A stretch of 64,000 nt of DNA, from assembly GCA_029866325.1 (NCBI GenBank), contig JARWZO010000010.1, positions 1-64,000 on the forward strand. Reading direction: 5' to 3'. This document shows, piece by piece, positions 54,218 to 63,255 of the stretch (positions within the stretch are counted from its first letter, which is position 1; each line of letters begins with the position of its first letter). Under the pieces are notes generated by a model. The model saw only the letters and a list, made by a program, of their open reading frames with translations, was not told where the DNA came from and searched no databases. Source of the stretch: Fluviicola sp. GTDB taxonomy: Bacteria; Bacteroidota; Bacteroidia; Flavobacteriales_D; Crocinitomicaceae. The translations under genes and the position numbers were made by a program.

Positions 54218-55084
54218 TTATTCTCTAGCCCCATGACTTTTCGCCACCTCGATCCAATGCTCAGCCAGAACTTCCGGGTTTGCTCCTAAAGCGCGGGCAA
54301 GGTATAACGCCAATGACATCATCAACACAGAAGCGTTGTGGATTTCGGGAAGACTTTGCAGATTGCCGAATGTTTCTTGCGCTTTCAATTGGAGTTGGTC
54401 ATTGTGGATTTTCGCAAAAGTGACGGCATTATTCGTTTGTTCTGAAAAGGACGGAACCATAAGCAAGTCAATCCAATCTTTCCCGATTCTTTTAACCAAT
54501 GCTTCGGGTAGTTCGTTTCCCAATTTGCGCCAAACAGCTAATGTTTTGGGTTCGCCACTTTCAGCTAAACCGGTATCCAGCAATAATGTAAAAGCGATAT
54601 CTGCGATGTTTTGCATCACTTCAAGGTATTCATCTTGTGCGGTTTCAAAAGAATCTGTCAGCTGACTTTTAAGGTACTCGCGAACGCTCAAATGAGGTAA
54701 ATCAATGACATTCGGACACTCGTTCAAACAAGGAAAAGTATCTCCTTGATACATGTAATGAGCTGTTTCATGCTGAATCTGTCGACCCAACGGAAATAAC
54801 CGACATGCGAGCGGACGTTGCGTATGTACACTGCAACCAGCGTTTTCAACATAGAGTCTGCAAGCCGATTTCCCACTACTATTCGTTGGTCCGTCAAAAC
54901 GCAAAACAATGCCTCCATCACTACAAAATTGTTCCCGAAAAGCACATGGAGTTAATTGTTTCTCTTGCGCAAGACAGGCCAATTCCCACGGATTGAGAAA
55001 CACCCGATTCCCATGACAGCACGTTCCCGCCCGAGTACACGTGAGCGGAAGAACATCATCAAGATTGAGTTGTGTTGAAGTCAT
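54218..55084 (-). CDS. YkgJ-family cysteine-cluster protein
   Basis: The 288-residue protein opens with PLTCTRAGTCCHGNRVFLNP, then KSACRLYVENAGCSVHTQRPLACRLFPLG and a later CLNECP. The four-to-five Cys pattern C-x5-CC ... C-x7-C-x8-C is the YkgJ/zinc- or iron-chelating domain. The rest is helical. Members occur widely in bacteria and their role is not known. It converges on the propeller gene and is 80 bases from the ABC-F gene. Confidence 0.82.
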   Translation of the reverse strand: MTSTQLNLDDVLPLTCTRAGTCCHGNRVFLNPWELACLAQEKQLTPCAFREQFCSDGGIVLRFDGPTNSSGKSACRLYVENAGCSVHTQRPLACRLFPLGRQIQHETAHYMYQGDTFPCLNECPNVIDLPHLSVREYLKSQLTDSFETAQDEYLEVMQNIADIAFTLLLDTGLAESGEPKTLAVWRKLGNELPEALVKRIGKDWIDLLMVPSFSEQTNNAVTFAKIHNDQLQLKAQETFGNLQSLPEIHNASVLMMSLALYLARALGANPEVLAEHWIEVAKSHGARE

Positions 55085-55164
55085 CTTTTAAATTGCCTTG
55101 CAGAAGGAATAGTTCCATTCAGCAACACAATACTACGATTAATCTCGGATTGTTTTTACGTTGA

Positions 55165-56802
55165 TCAAACCTTCCGCTCTATCTCCTTCAAATTTTCCAT
55201 TTTCTTGGTCTGCAGAAAGCCGTTGATGTCTTCGAAGTGGGTTTTTACGCGTTGGTTTCCGAATTCGTATACCTTGGTTACGAGTCCATCAAGGAAGTCA
55301 CGGTCGTGGGAAACAAGGATGAGTGTCCCGTCGAAGCTTTTGAGCGCGTCTTTGATAATGTCCTTGGTTTTCATGTCGATGTGATTGGTTGGCTCATCGA
55401 GAATCAGCAGGTTGACCGGTTCGAGCAAGAGTTTGATCATCGCCAGACGCGTTTTTTCTCCTCCTGAAAGCACTTTTACCTTTTTGGTGCTGTTGTCTCC
55501 GCCAAACATAAATGCGCCCAGCAAATCTTTTATTTTGGTGCGGATATCGCCTTCGGCAATGCGGTCGATGGTTTCGAAAACGGTCATAGATTCATCGAGC
55601 AAAGAAGCTTGATTTTGCGCAAAGTAGCCGATCTGCACATTGTGCCCCAATTCAAGCGTTCCGTCAAAGTCAATTTCGCCCATAATGGCTTTCACCATCG
55701 TTGATTTTCCTTCGCCGTTTTTCCCTACAAAAGCTACTTTTTCGCCACGTTCGATGGTAATGGAAGCATCGCTGAAAACAGTATGATCACCATATTTTTT
55801 GGTCAATTCAGCTACTGTAACCGGGTAACTTCCGGCACGGGGCGCAAGTGGAAATTTCAAGCGCAACGCCGAGTTGTCGACCTCATCCACTTCTACGATC
55901 TCCAGTTTTTCGAGCATTTTTACCCGCGACTGTACTTGCAAGGTTTTGGAATACGTTCCTTTGAATCGTTCAATAAACTCAGTGGTTTCGGCAATGAACT
56001 TTTGTTGTTCGTCGTATTGTTTTTGCTGCTGCTGACGGCGATCTTTTCGCAGTTCCAGGTAATCGGAATACTTGGCGCGGTAGTCATAAATGCGACCCAT
56101 TGTTACTTCGATGGTGCGTGTCGTGATGGCGTCAATAAAAGCCCTGTCGTGCGAAATAACGATCACCGCATTGGCGCCGTTGATAAGGAAAACTTCTAAC
56201 CATTGAATGGATTCGATGTCCATGTGGTTGGTGGGCTCATCGAGCAAAATCAAATCGGGTTTTTGCAAAAGGATTTTGGCCAATTCAATACGCATGCGCC
56301 ATCCACCACTAAATTCGGAAGTCGGACGGGTGAAATCGGAACGCAAAAAACCCATTCCCTGCAATACTTTTTCCACCTCAGCCTCGTAATTGATTTCTTC
56401 GATGGAATAGTATTTCTCACTCAGTTCCGACACTTTTTCGATGATTTTGTAATAGTCGTCCGAATCGTAATCGGTGCGCACGGTCAGTTCCTGATTCAAG
56501 GCTTCAATTTCGTCGCGCATGGCAAAAATGCCCGCGAAAGCTTTACTGGTTTCTTCAAACACCGTTGCGTTATCTTCGGTGAGCAAGTGCTGCGGCAAAT
56601 AAGCCACCACATAGTCTTTTGGAGCCGAAATGGTACCACCACTCGGTTTGTTGGTTCCGGCTAACAGTTTCAATAAGGTCGATTTTCCGGCGCCGTTTTT
56701 CCCCATCAGGGCGATTTTATCATTTTCATTCACGGAAAAAGAGACATCACTGAAAAGGGTTCGTCCACTAAATTCTACTTTAAGACTATCAACTGTAAGC
56801 AT
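55165..56802 (-). CDS. ABC-F family ATPase
   Basis: The start at 56802 gives 545 residues (MLTVDSLKVEFSGRTL); an upstream ATG adds 14 atypical residues. Two ABC domains are seen: Walker A GKNGAGKSTL and signature EFSGGWRMR with DEPTNHMD in the first; GKNGEGKSTM, LSGGEKTRLAM and DEPTNHID in the second. The charged linker between them (QQQQKQYDEQQK ... TYSKTLQVQSRVKML) and the lack of membrane helices are typical of ABC-F proteins, which act on the ribosome rather than transport. It may be a ribosome-rescue or antibiotic-protection factor; resistance cannot be claimed from sequence. Confidence 0.93.
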   Translation of the reverse strand: MLTVDSLKVEFSGRTLFSDVSFSVNENDKIALMGKNGAGKSTLLKLLAGTNKPSGGTISAPKDYVVAYLPQHLLTEDNATVFEETSKAFAGIFAMRDEIEALNQELTVRTDYDSDDYYKIIEKVSELSEKYYSIEEINYEAEVEKVLQGMGFLRSDFTRPTSEFSGGWRMRIELAKILLQKPDLILLDEPTNHMDIESIQWLEVFLINGANAVIVISHDRAFIDAITTRTIEVTMGRIYDYRAKYSDYLELRKDRRQQQQKQYDEQQKFIAETTEFIERFKGTYSKTLQVQSRVKMLEKLEIVEVDEVDNSALRLKFPLAPRAGSYPVTVAELTKKYGDHTVFSDASITIERGEKVAFVGKNGEGKSTMVKAIMGEIDFDGTLELGHNVQIGYFAQNQASLLDESMTVFETIDRIAEGDIRTKIKDLLGAFMFGGDNSTKKVKVLSGGEKTRLAMIKLLLEPVNLLILDEPTNHIDMKTKDIIKDALKSFDGTLILVSHDRDFLDGLVTKVYEFGNQRVKTHFEDINGFLQTKKMENLKEIERKV

Positions 56803-57010
56803 AACGGGTGTTTGAATGCGTCTGTTTTGTGAGACGGCGTGCAAAGATAGTGAAAGCTTGGATTATGGAGAATGTTGCAAGAATAATGAACTTCTCTGTT
56901 AAAAAGAAGAAAACACGCATCTAAACATTTGTTTATCAATTGATTAAAATCAGTAATCCCGCAATATTACGGAATTTTTTTCGGCACAAGAACCCTCGTT
57001 TTTGACCACA

Positions 57011-57041
57011 AAAAAAGGATGCCCTTGGTAGACATCCTTTT
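57011..57041 (-). terminator. Terminator of the small membrane protein gene
   Basis: AAAAGGATG (57013-57021) and CATCCTTTT (57033-57041) form a perfect 9-bp stem with an 11-base loop, with Ts following on the minus strand. Confidence 0.85.
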
Positions 57042-57061
57042 CATGTTATTGGTTGATTTTA

Positions 57062-57385
57062 TTAAAGGTTGAGGGCAAGCAAAACGATAAGATCGGTGAT
57101 TATAGCTAACCCAAAAGCCATGTAAATTAATCTCATTGGTCCCACCGAAAGCAGCAAGCTCAGGGTTGTCATGGTTGGTATTAATACTGCGATAAGCATC
57201 GTTGTAGAATGTGCCGCTCCGTACATCATTGTGATACCGCCAAGGCAGCCTACAACTAAAAGCGCGAAACAAATGACGCCGAATCTGTTTTCTTCACCGT
57301 AAGCAATAAAGCGTTTCAACGCCGCATTTTCTGCTTGTTGCGTTACTGCATGTTGGCGTGTTGTGTGTTGAGTTACTGTGTTCAT
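57062..57385 (-). CDS. Small membrane protein of unknown function
   Basis: The inner Met (57385, MNTVTQHTTRQH) gives 107 residues; the first Met adds two. A polar, Gln/His-rich N terminus is followed by three membrane helices (~37-58, ~66-84, ~88-106). No family is recognised. It is alone with its own terminator between the ABC-F gene and the FG-GAP proteins. Confidence 0.65.
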   Translation of the reverse strand: MNTVTQHTTRQHAVTQQAENAALKRFIAYGEENRFGVICFALLVVGCLGGITMMYGAAHSTTMLIAVLIPTMTTLSLLLSVGPMRLIYMAFGLAIITDLIVLLALNL

Positions 57386-57506
57386 AATCAAAGCATTTAT
57401 AGAAACAAAGTTCGAGAACTAAATGCGGTTGTGGTATGAGGCAGATTAGGAAAAAACCTGATTTTAGTCAGGAAAACGGAACAAGCTTCGGGAAAACGGA
57501 AAACAA

Positions 57507-57530
57507 AAAAGGGCGGAATAAATCCGCCCT
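57507..57530 (-). terminator. Terminator of the 671-residue FG-GAP gene
   Basis: AGGGCGGA (57510-57517) and TCCGCCCT (57523-57530) form a perfect 8-bp stem with a five-base loop; poly-T follows on the minus strand. Confidence 0.88.
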
Positions 57531-57553
57531 CGCTCTAAAGCATTAACTATTTT

Positions 57554-59569
57554 TTATTTTTTGATAAATGTTTGAGAATAACGTTCGCCTGAAGCGGTTT
57601 CAATGATGATGATGTACAAACCATCTGCCAACGCAGAAATGTTGAGCTTCGGATCGTTTTTATCCTGTTTCATTACTTCAGTTCCGATATTAGAAAGAAC
57701 GGTAACTTTTACCGGATTCAACAAGCTCAGATTATCAATCGTGATAACATCCGAAGCAGGATTCGGGAACAGCGTAATCTTCTTACCATTCACTTCCAAC
57801 AAACTCAACGGACTTGATCCTTCCACAACGGTCAATGATTCGTTGATGACCGGATCAATGATGTGATCAACCTTTCCTGAAGGCCATTTGATGTAGATAG
57901 AATCGATTTCAGTAGCCGTACCGATTCCGAAATGAGCGTTGAGTGTGTTCATGTATTTGAAACCGTCACCACTGCGTACATCACGGATTTGTTTACCCCA
58001 AGCACCGTAGATTTCAATGCGGGCACCGATACCATTTCCGTTACTTTGAATTCCCTGCAAGTTGATTTTGATCCAGTTGTTTGCATTTCCACTGTTCATG
58101 TAAATGGTGCCACCATTGCGCACGTCCAAAAATCCATCATCATTCAAATCACCAATCGAGCCGTTGGTAAACGCATAATCTACCGATGAAAAGGTCATAT
58201 CACCATTGTTGAACATGATTTTGTTTCCGCCACCCAACACATCGGTAAAGCCGTCGTTATCGAAATCAAAACTAACATGTTCGATGTTTAGACTTGGATT
58301 TGTATCCCAACCTGTACCGGCTGTAACGTCCGAAAATGTTCCATCACCATTGTTTTTCATCAATTTATGGGTTCCTTCAGCAGATGAACTGGCGCCCACA
58401 AGGGCATCCATCCAACCGTCGTTGTCAAAATCATTCCATGCTGCTGACCATGATTGGTGAAAACCATTTGCCATATTGGCCGTTGCAGCCACTTCGGTAA
58501 ACGTACCATCGCCGTTATTGCGGTGCAACTCATCAATAGCTGCGGTTGAACCTCCACCTCTACATTTAGCGATGAACATATCCGAATCGCCATCGTTGTC
58601 ATAATCTACCCAAATGGAGCCGTAATTTCCACCTTCCGTATGATCACCCATTCCTCCTTGACCATAGGTCAGGTTACCGGCGCCATCGTTGATGTAATAC
58701 ACATTCGGATCAACATCGTGGCAAACAAAGGCATCCAAATGACCATCGTTGTTGATGTCCGAAAAATTCGTTCGTTGAGAGAAAACATATTCGCTGGTAA
58801 ACGATTCCGTGTAACCCGTTCCTGAAGCGTTGGCTTTCATAAAGGTCACACCACTTCCGTCACCGTAAACAATGTCATTAAATCCGTTTTTGTCGATATC
58901 ACCAACTGCCAAACTCCAGCTTGGTAAATAACCGTTGTTGGTGGTTGTATAGGTAACTGTTGAGAATCCACCTCCGGCTTGCTGGTACAAAATTTGGATC
59001 GATCCGCCGGAAACCGTAACGATATCATCGAGGTAATCGCCGTTCATATCTACGGTTGCAAGGCTGTAAGAACCTGAAATAGTTACCGGTGTTGCGGTAA
59101 AGTCTACCGGAGGCGTAATCGGCTCTACGTACGGATTTTCGATGAGTTGAAAGTCGAACCCGGCTGAAGACCAACGATTATCAAACGCGATGGTATAGGT
59201 AGTGCCCGCCATAGCACTAAACGTAGCAATGGATGTAAGCCCACTTCCACCGTCATCATCACCCGAATGACATACAAGCGCCCCACACGTACCAGTGTAA
59301 ACATGAAAACGAGTATCTATACCCGCACTGCCCGGAAGATCGGTTGTGAGCGTTACTGTGTAATTGGTAGATGGCGTATAGGTGTACCATTCACCTGCCG
59401 TGACATTTGTATTGCCATTCGCGGCGCAGATAACCGTAGGGAATCCGGGGCCGTTTACTGCCGAAACAGTATATGTTCCAGCACCAACCGGCAAAGCGGT
59501 AGCACAACTATTTTGTGCCATTGCGCCCATCGGAAGTCCGATCAATAAGAAGAAGTAGAATTTTTTCAT
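57554..59569 (-). CDS. FG-GAP/UnbV-domain T9SS protein, copy with extra N-terminal domain
   Basis: The 671-residue protein has a signal peptide, an N-terminal domain of ~130 residues that looks like a bacterial pre-peptidase C-like module (AGEWYTYTPSTNYTVTLTT, FDNRWSSAGFDFQL), seven FG-GAP/VCBS calcium loops (DMNGDYLDDIV, DIDKNGFNDIVYG, DINNDGHLDAFV, DYDNDGDSDMFI, DFDNDGWMDAL, DFDNDGFTDVL, DLNDDGFLDVR), an ASPIC/UnbV domain (GIGARIEIYGAWGKQIRDVR ... WPSGKVDHI) and a T9SS domain (TLFPNPASDVITI). It is a surface adhesion/propeller protein by type. It is the most distant of three tandem paralogues. Confidence 0.87.
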   Translation of the reverse strand: MKKFYFFLLIGLPMGAMAQNSCATALPVGAGTYTVSAVNGPGFPTVICAANGNTNVTAGEWYTYTPSTNYTVTLTTDLPGSAGIDTRFHVYTGTCGALVCHSGDDDGGSGLTSIATFSAMAGTTYTIAFDNRWSSAGFDFQLIENPYVEPITPPVDFTATPVTISGSYSLATVDMNGDYLDDIVTVSGGSIQILYQQAGGGFSTVTYTTTNNGYLPSWSLAVGDIDKNGFNDIVYGDGSGVTFMKANASGTGYTESFTSEYVFSQRTNFSDINNDGHLDAFVCHDVDPNVYYINDGAGNLTYGQGGMGDHTEGGNYGSIWVDYDNDGDSDMFIAKCRGGGSTAAIDELHRNNGDGTFTEVAATANMANGFHQSWSAAWNDFDNDGWMDALVGASSSAEGTHKLMKNNGDGTFSDVTAGTGWDTNPSLNIEHVSFDFDNDGFTDVLGGGNKIMFNNGDMTFSSVDYAFTNGSIGDLNDDGFLDVRNGGTIYMNSGNANNWIKINLQGIQSNGNGIGARIEIYGAWGKQIRDVRSGDGFKYMNTLNAHFGIGTATEIDSIYIKWPSGKVDHIIDPVINESLTVVEGSSPLSLLEVNGKKITLFPNPASDVITIDNLSLLNPVKVTVLSNIGTEVMKQDKNDPKLNISALADGLYIIIIETASGERYSQTFIKK

Positions 59570-59832
59570 AGTTATAGTTATTTGGGGTAATCGCTTTTTA
59601 TTAGGGTGTTTATTGTTTTAATTCTTCACATTGGCTCGAGTTTACCTCCCCCCAATCCCTTAAAGTAAGAAATTAATTTATAAAAGACCACTCTGTTGCA
59701 TAATTAACAACACACTCTACCTTAAATACCATTGAAATTCACAAAAGTTGCATAAAATACACTTTTGTCATAAAAAGTTGAGTTTCGTAGTCGATTTCCT
59801 TTAAGACGCAACTTTTGCGAATGGTTGCTTAG

Positions 59833-59859
59833 AAAAAAAAGGATGACCGTAGCCATCCT
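59833..59859 (-). terminator. Terminator of the two-gene FG-GAP operon
   Basis: AGGATG (59840-59845) pairs with CATCCT (59854-59859); an A-run at 59833-59840 gives Ts on the minus strand. It lies within the 317-base gap 59570-59886, which otherwise holds only A/T-rich sequence that should include the promoter of the 671-residue gene. Confidence 0.75.
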
Positions 59860-59886
59860 CTTTCATTTATTGTCCTATAACCTTGC

Positions 59887-61518
59887 TTAATTGTTCTTCT
59901 TTACAAAAGCTTCCGAATATTTTTCGCCCGATTTTGTTTGAATAACGATGATATAAGCGCCTTCTGCCAACGTTGATATATCTACTTTAGCGTAATCAGT
60001 TATCTGTGTCATAACCTTTTCACCCTTCAATGTAAATACAACTACTTCCGATACATCTAGCAAATCAATGTTCTCGATCGCTATATATTCGGTTGCCGGA
60101 TTGGGGAAAAGGCTGATTTTCTTGCCTTCCACTTCTACCAAACTCAATGGGTCTGCTCCTTCAACGATGGTCAACGGACCGTTGATTGTTGGGTCTTCTA
60201 CAACATCTACATGTCCTGATGGCCAAATTACGCGAACTGAATCAATAGCTGTAGCGGTACCAATTCCAAAATGTGCATTGAGTGTGTTCATGTTGGCAAA
60301 TCCGTCACCACTTCGAACGTCGCGGATTTGCTTGCCCCACGCACCGTATATCTCAACACGTGCACCGATACCGTTAAAATTGCTGGCAATTCCTTTGAGT
60401 TGGATTTTGATCCAGTTGTTATTATTTCCACTGTTGTAGTAGATGTTTGAATTTCCACCCCAAAAATCGACACTAAATAAATCTAAAAAACCATCATTGT
60501 TCAAATCTGCAATTGATGAGCCAGCAGCATTTATTGTTACTTGGCTAAATGTCATATCTCCGTTATTGCGTCTCATGATGCTACCACCACTTAACACATC
60601 GGTAAAACCATCATTGTCGAAGTCAAACGAAACATGCTCTATACTTGAGCCAGTTGCATTGTCGAAACCTGAACCCGTTGTAATATCAGTAAATGTTCCA
60701 TCATTGTTGTTGCGCTTTAAGATATGTTGCGTTCCATCACTGCTTCCGATCATTGCATCCATATCTCCATCATTGTCATAATCGTTCCATGCTGATGACC
60801 ATGATTGGTGGAAACCATGATCCATGTTGGCCGCAACCGCTACATTGGTAAATGTGCCGTCTCCATTATTGCGGTGTAATTCATCTATACTAGCCGTTGA
60901 TTGACCACCACGACATTTGGCAATGAAACAATCCTGGTCGCCATCGTTGTCATAATCTACCCAGATAGAACCGTAGTTTCCACCTTCAGCATGATCGCCA
61001 ATACCTCCTTGGTGGTAAACAAGATTACCTGTTCCGTCATTCAAATAATAGACATTGGGTTGTACATCATGACACATAAACCCATCTAGATGTCCGTCGT
61101 TGTTGAGATCCACGAAATTACTACGTTGCGAAAACACATATTGCGGATAGGCAATTTCTGTAAAGGCAGTTCCTGTAGCATTTGCTTTCATAAAAGAAAC
61201 GCCACTTCCACTACCATAAACGATATCGTTGAATCCGTTTTTGTCAAAATCACCAATCGCAAGGCTCCAATCCGGTGTATAAGTCACTGCATTTGTTGCA
61301 ATTGTTGAAGGAGTAAATGTTCCGTTCGTTTGTTGATACAAAATCACAATACTAGAACCATTAACCCCAACAATATCATCTAGATAATCTCCGTTCATAT
61401 CTACAGTAGCTCTCACATAGGTTGCACTAATAGCAACATTGCTGGCGCTTGAGAATGAAATTTGTGCCATTGCTACTGAAGAACAAAGTAGGCTGGCTGC
61501 GAATAATCCTTTTTTCAT
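59887..61518 (-). CDS. FG-GAP/UnbV-domain T9SS protein, second paralogue
   Basis: The 543-residue protein has a signal peptide (MKKGLFAASLLCSSVAMAQ), seven FG-GAP/VCBS loops (DMNGDYLDDIVG, DFDKNGFNDIVYG, DLNNDGHLDGFM, DYDNDGDQDCFI, DYDNDGDMDAMI, DFDNDGFTDVL, DLNNDGFLDLF), an ASPIC/UnbV domain (EIYGAWGKQIRDVRSGDGF) and a T9SS domain (SLFPNPATEYIAIE). It lies 21 bases after the next paralogue in the same transcript. Long stretches of DNA are nearly identical to that gene. Confidence 0.88.
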   Translation of the reverse strand: MKKGLFAASLLCSSVAMAQISFSSASNVAISATYVRATVDMNGDYLDDIVGVNGSSIVILYQQTNGTFTPSTIATNAVTYTPDWSLAIGDFDKNGFNDIVYGSGSGVSFMKANATGTAFTEIAYPQYVFSQRSNFVDLNNDGHLDGFMCHDVQPNVYYLNDGTGNLVYHQGGIGDHAEGGNYGSIWVDYDNDGDQDCFIAKCRGGQSTASIDELHRNNGDGTFTNVAVAANMDHGFHQSWSSAWNDYDNDGDMDAMIGSSDGTQHILKRNNNDGTFTDITTGSGFDNATGSSIEHVSFDFDNDGFTDVLSGGSIMRRNNGDMTFSQVTINAAGSSIADLNNDGFLDLFSVDFWGGNSNIYYNSGNNNNWIKIQLKGIASNFNGIGARVEIYGAWGKQIRDVRSGDGFANMNTLNAHFGIGTATAIDSVRVIWPSGHVDVVEDPTINGPLTIVEGADPLSLVEVEGKKISLFPNPATEYIAIENIDLLDVSEVVVFTLKGEKVMTQITDYAKVDISTLAEGAYIIVIQTKSGEKYSEAFVKKNN

Positions 61519-61539
61519 AATCGTAAAATTTTAGTTCTG

Positions 61540-63204
61540 TTAATTTTTCTTCACAAATGATTCAGAATATTTCTCACCGTCAGTTGTTTGAATCATCAAA
61601 ATATATGCTCCTTCAGCTAGTGTTGAAACATTGATCGTTTCGAAATTACGTGATTGCGTGAGCATTTTTTCTCCGTGCATGTTATAAATCGTCAATTCTG
61701 AAACGTTTAATAAACCAACATTACTGATAGAAAGAGAAACGGTTGCCGGGTTCGGGAATAGTTCCAATTTTTGATTTCCGATTTCAATCAGACTCAACGG
61801 ATCTGCACCTTCCACGATGGTTACATCGTTGTTAATTGTTGGCGAGTCAACTACATCTACATGTCCGGAAGGCCAAAGTACACGCACCGAATCAATCTCA
61901 GTAGCGGTTCCAATACCGAAATGCACATTAAGTGTATTCATGTGAGCGAATCCGTCACCACTGCGTACATCACGGATTTGTTTCCCCCATGCACCGTATA
62001 TTTCAACGCGCGCGCCTATTCCGTTAAAATTGCTGGCGATTCCTTTCAGTTGAATTTTGATCCAGTTGTTGTTGTTTCCGTTGTTGTAATAAACGGTTTG
62101 TCCGTCTCTTAGATCAAGGAAACCATCGTTGTTCAAATCACCGATAGAAGCATCTGAGATATTCACACCCGGATCAACAAAGGCTGTAAAAGTCATGTCA
62201 CCATTGTTATACATAAACTTTCCACCACCACCGGCAAGGTAATCGGATCCACCAAACATATCTGCAAAACCGTTGTTGTCAAAATCGTAAGAAACGTGTT
62301 CGATGCTCAGGGTGTTGTTGTTTTCCCAGCCGGTTCCGTTGGTAATATTGGTAAAAGTACCGTCGCCATTGTTGCGCATCAAAGAATGTACACCCGTTTC
62401 TCCGTTTGGAGCAGAACTTGCACCTACCATGGCATCCATATCGCCGTCATTGTCGTAATCATTCCATGCACCCGACCATGATTGATCAGCATTTGCCATA
62501 TTAGCGGCTACAGCTACATTGGTAAAGTTTCCGTTACCATCGTTTTGATGCAATTCATCAATACTTGCACTTGAGCCACCACCACGACATTTTGCTATGA
62601 AGCAATCCTGATCGCCGTCGTTGTCGTAATCGACCCAAATAGAGCCGTAATTTCCACCCTCGGCATGATCACCGATACCACCTTGGTTAAAGGTCAGATT
62701 ACCGGAACCGTCATTGATGTAGTAGACATTTGGAGCCACATCATGACACACAAAGGCATCCAAATGTCCGTCGTTGTTGATGTCTACGAAATTTGTGCGT
62801 TGTGAAAAAACGTATTCGTTGAACGATGTTTCTGTATAAGCCGTTCCGGTAGCATTGGCTTTCATGAAGGTAACACCGCCACCGCTTCCGTAAAGCAAGT
62901 CGTTGAACCCGTTTTTATCAATATCACCAACGGCCATACTCCAATCGGGCGTATAATCTGCATTGGTAGTAGTAATTGTAGTTGATGTAAAACCGCCTGC
63001 TGCCTGCTGGTACAAAATGGTAATCTCGGTGGCTGAAACAACAACAATGTCATCTAAATAATCGCCGTTCATGTCAACCGTAGCTAGATTATAGCTCGGC
63101 CATCCGCTTGGGATTTGATTGTAATTGGTAGCAGTAAATGTGACTTGTGCCATGGACATAATCGGAAAACCGAGTGCCAATAAAAGGAAATAGGGCTTTT
63201 TCAT
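61540..63204 (-). CDS. FG-GAP/UnbV-domain T9SS protein, first paralogue
   Basis: The 554-residue protein is organised like its neighbour: signal peptide (MKKPYFLLLALGFPIMSMAQ), FG-GAP/VCBS loops, ASPIC/UnbV domain (EIYGAWGKQIRDVRSGDGF) and a T9SS domain (LELFPNPATVSLSIS). It begins 51 bases after the cytochrome stop, so cytochrome, this gene and the next may be one operon. Related FG-GAP/UnbV proteins in other bacteria accompany exported electron-transfer or adhesion systems; no direct role is known. Confidence 0.88.
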   Translation of the reverse strand: MKKPYFLLLALGFPIMSMAQVTFTATNYNQIPSGWPSYNLATVDMNGDYLDDIVVVSATEITILYQQAAGGFTSTTITTTNADYTPDWSMAVGDIDKNGFNDLLYGSGGGVTFMKANATGTAYTETSFNEYVFSQRTNFVDINNDGHLDAFVCHDVAPNVYYINDGSGNLTFNQGGIGDHAEGGNYGSIWVDYDNDGDQDCFIAKCRGGGSSASIDELHQNDGNGNFTNVAVAANMANADQSWSGAWNDYDNDGDMDAMVGASSAPNGETGVHSLMRNNGDGTFTNITNGTGWENNNTLSIEHVSYDFDNNGFADMFGGSDYLAGGGGKFMYNNGDMTFTAFVDPGVNISDASIGDLNNDGFLDLRDGQTVYYNNGNNNNWIKIQLKGIASNFNGIGARVEIYGAWGKQIRDVRSGDGFAHMNTLNVHFGIGTATEIDSVRVLWPSGHVDVVDSPTINNDVTIVEGADPLSLIEIGNQKLELFPNPATVSLSISNVGLLNVSELTIYNMHGEKMLTQSRNFETINVSTLAEGAYILMIQTTDGEKYSESFVKKN

Positions 63205-63255
63205 ACTTTTCGAAAATTAGTTAGTAAATCATTGAACGCAGTAGTATGTTCGCTG

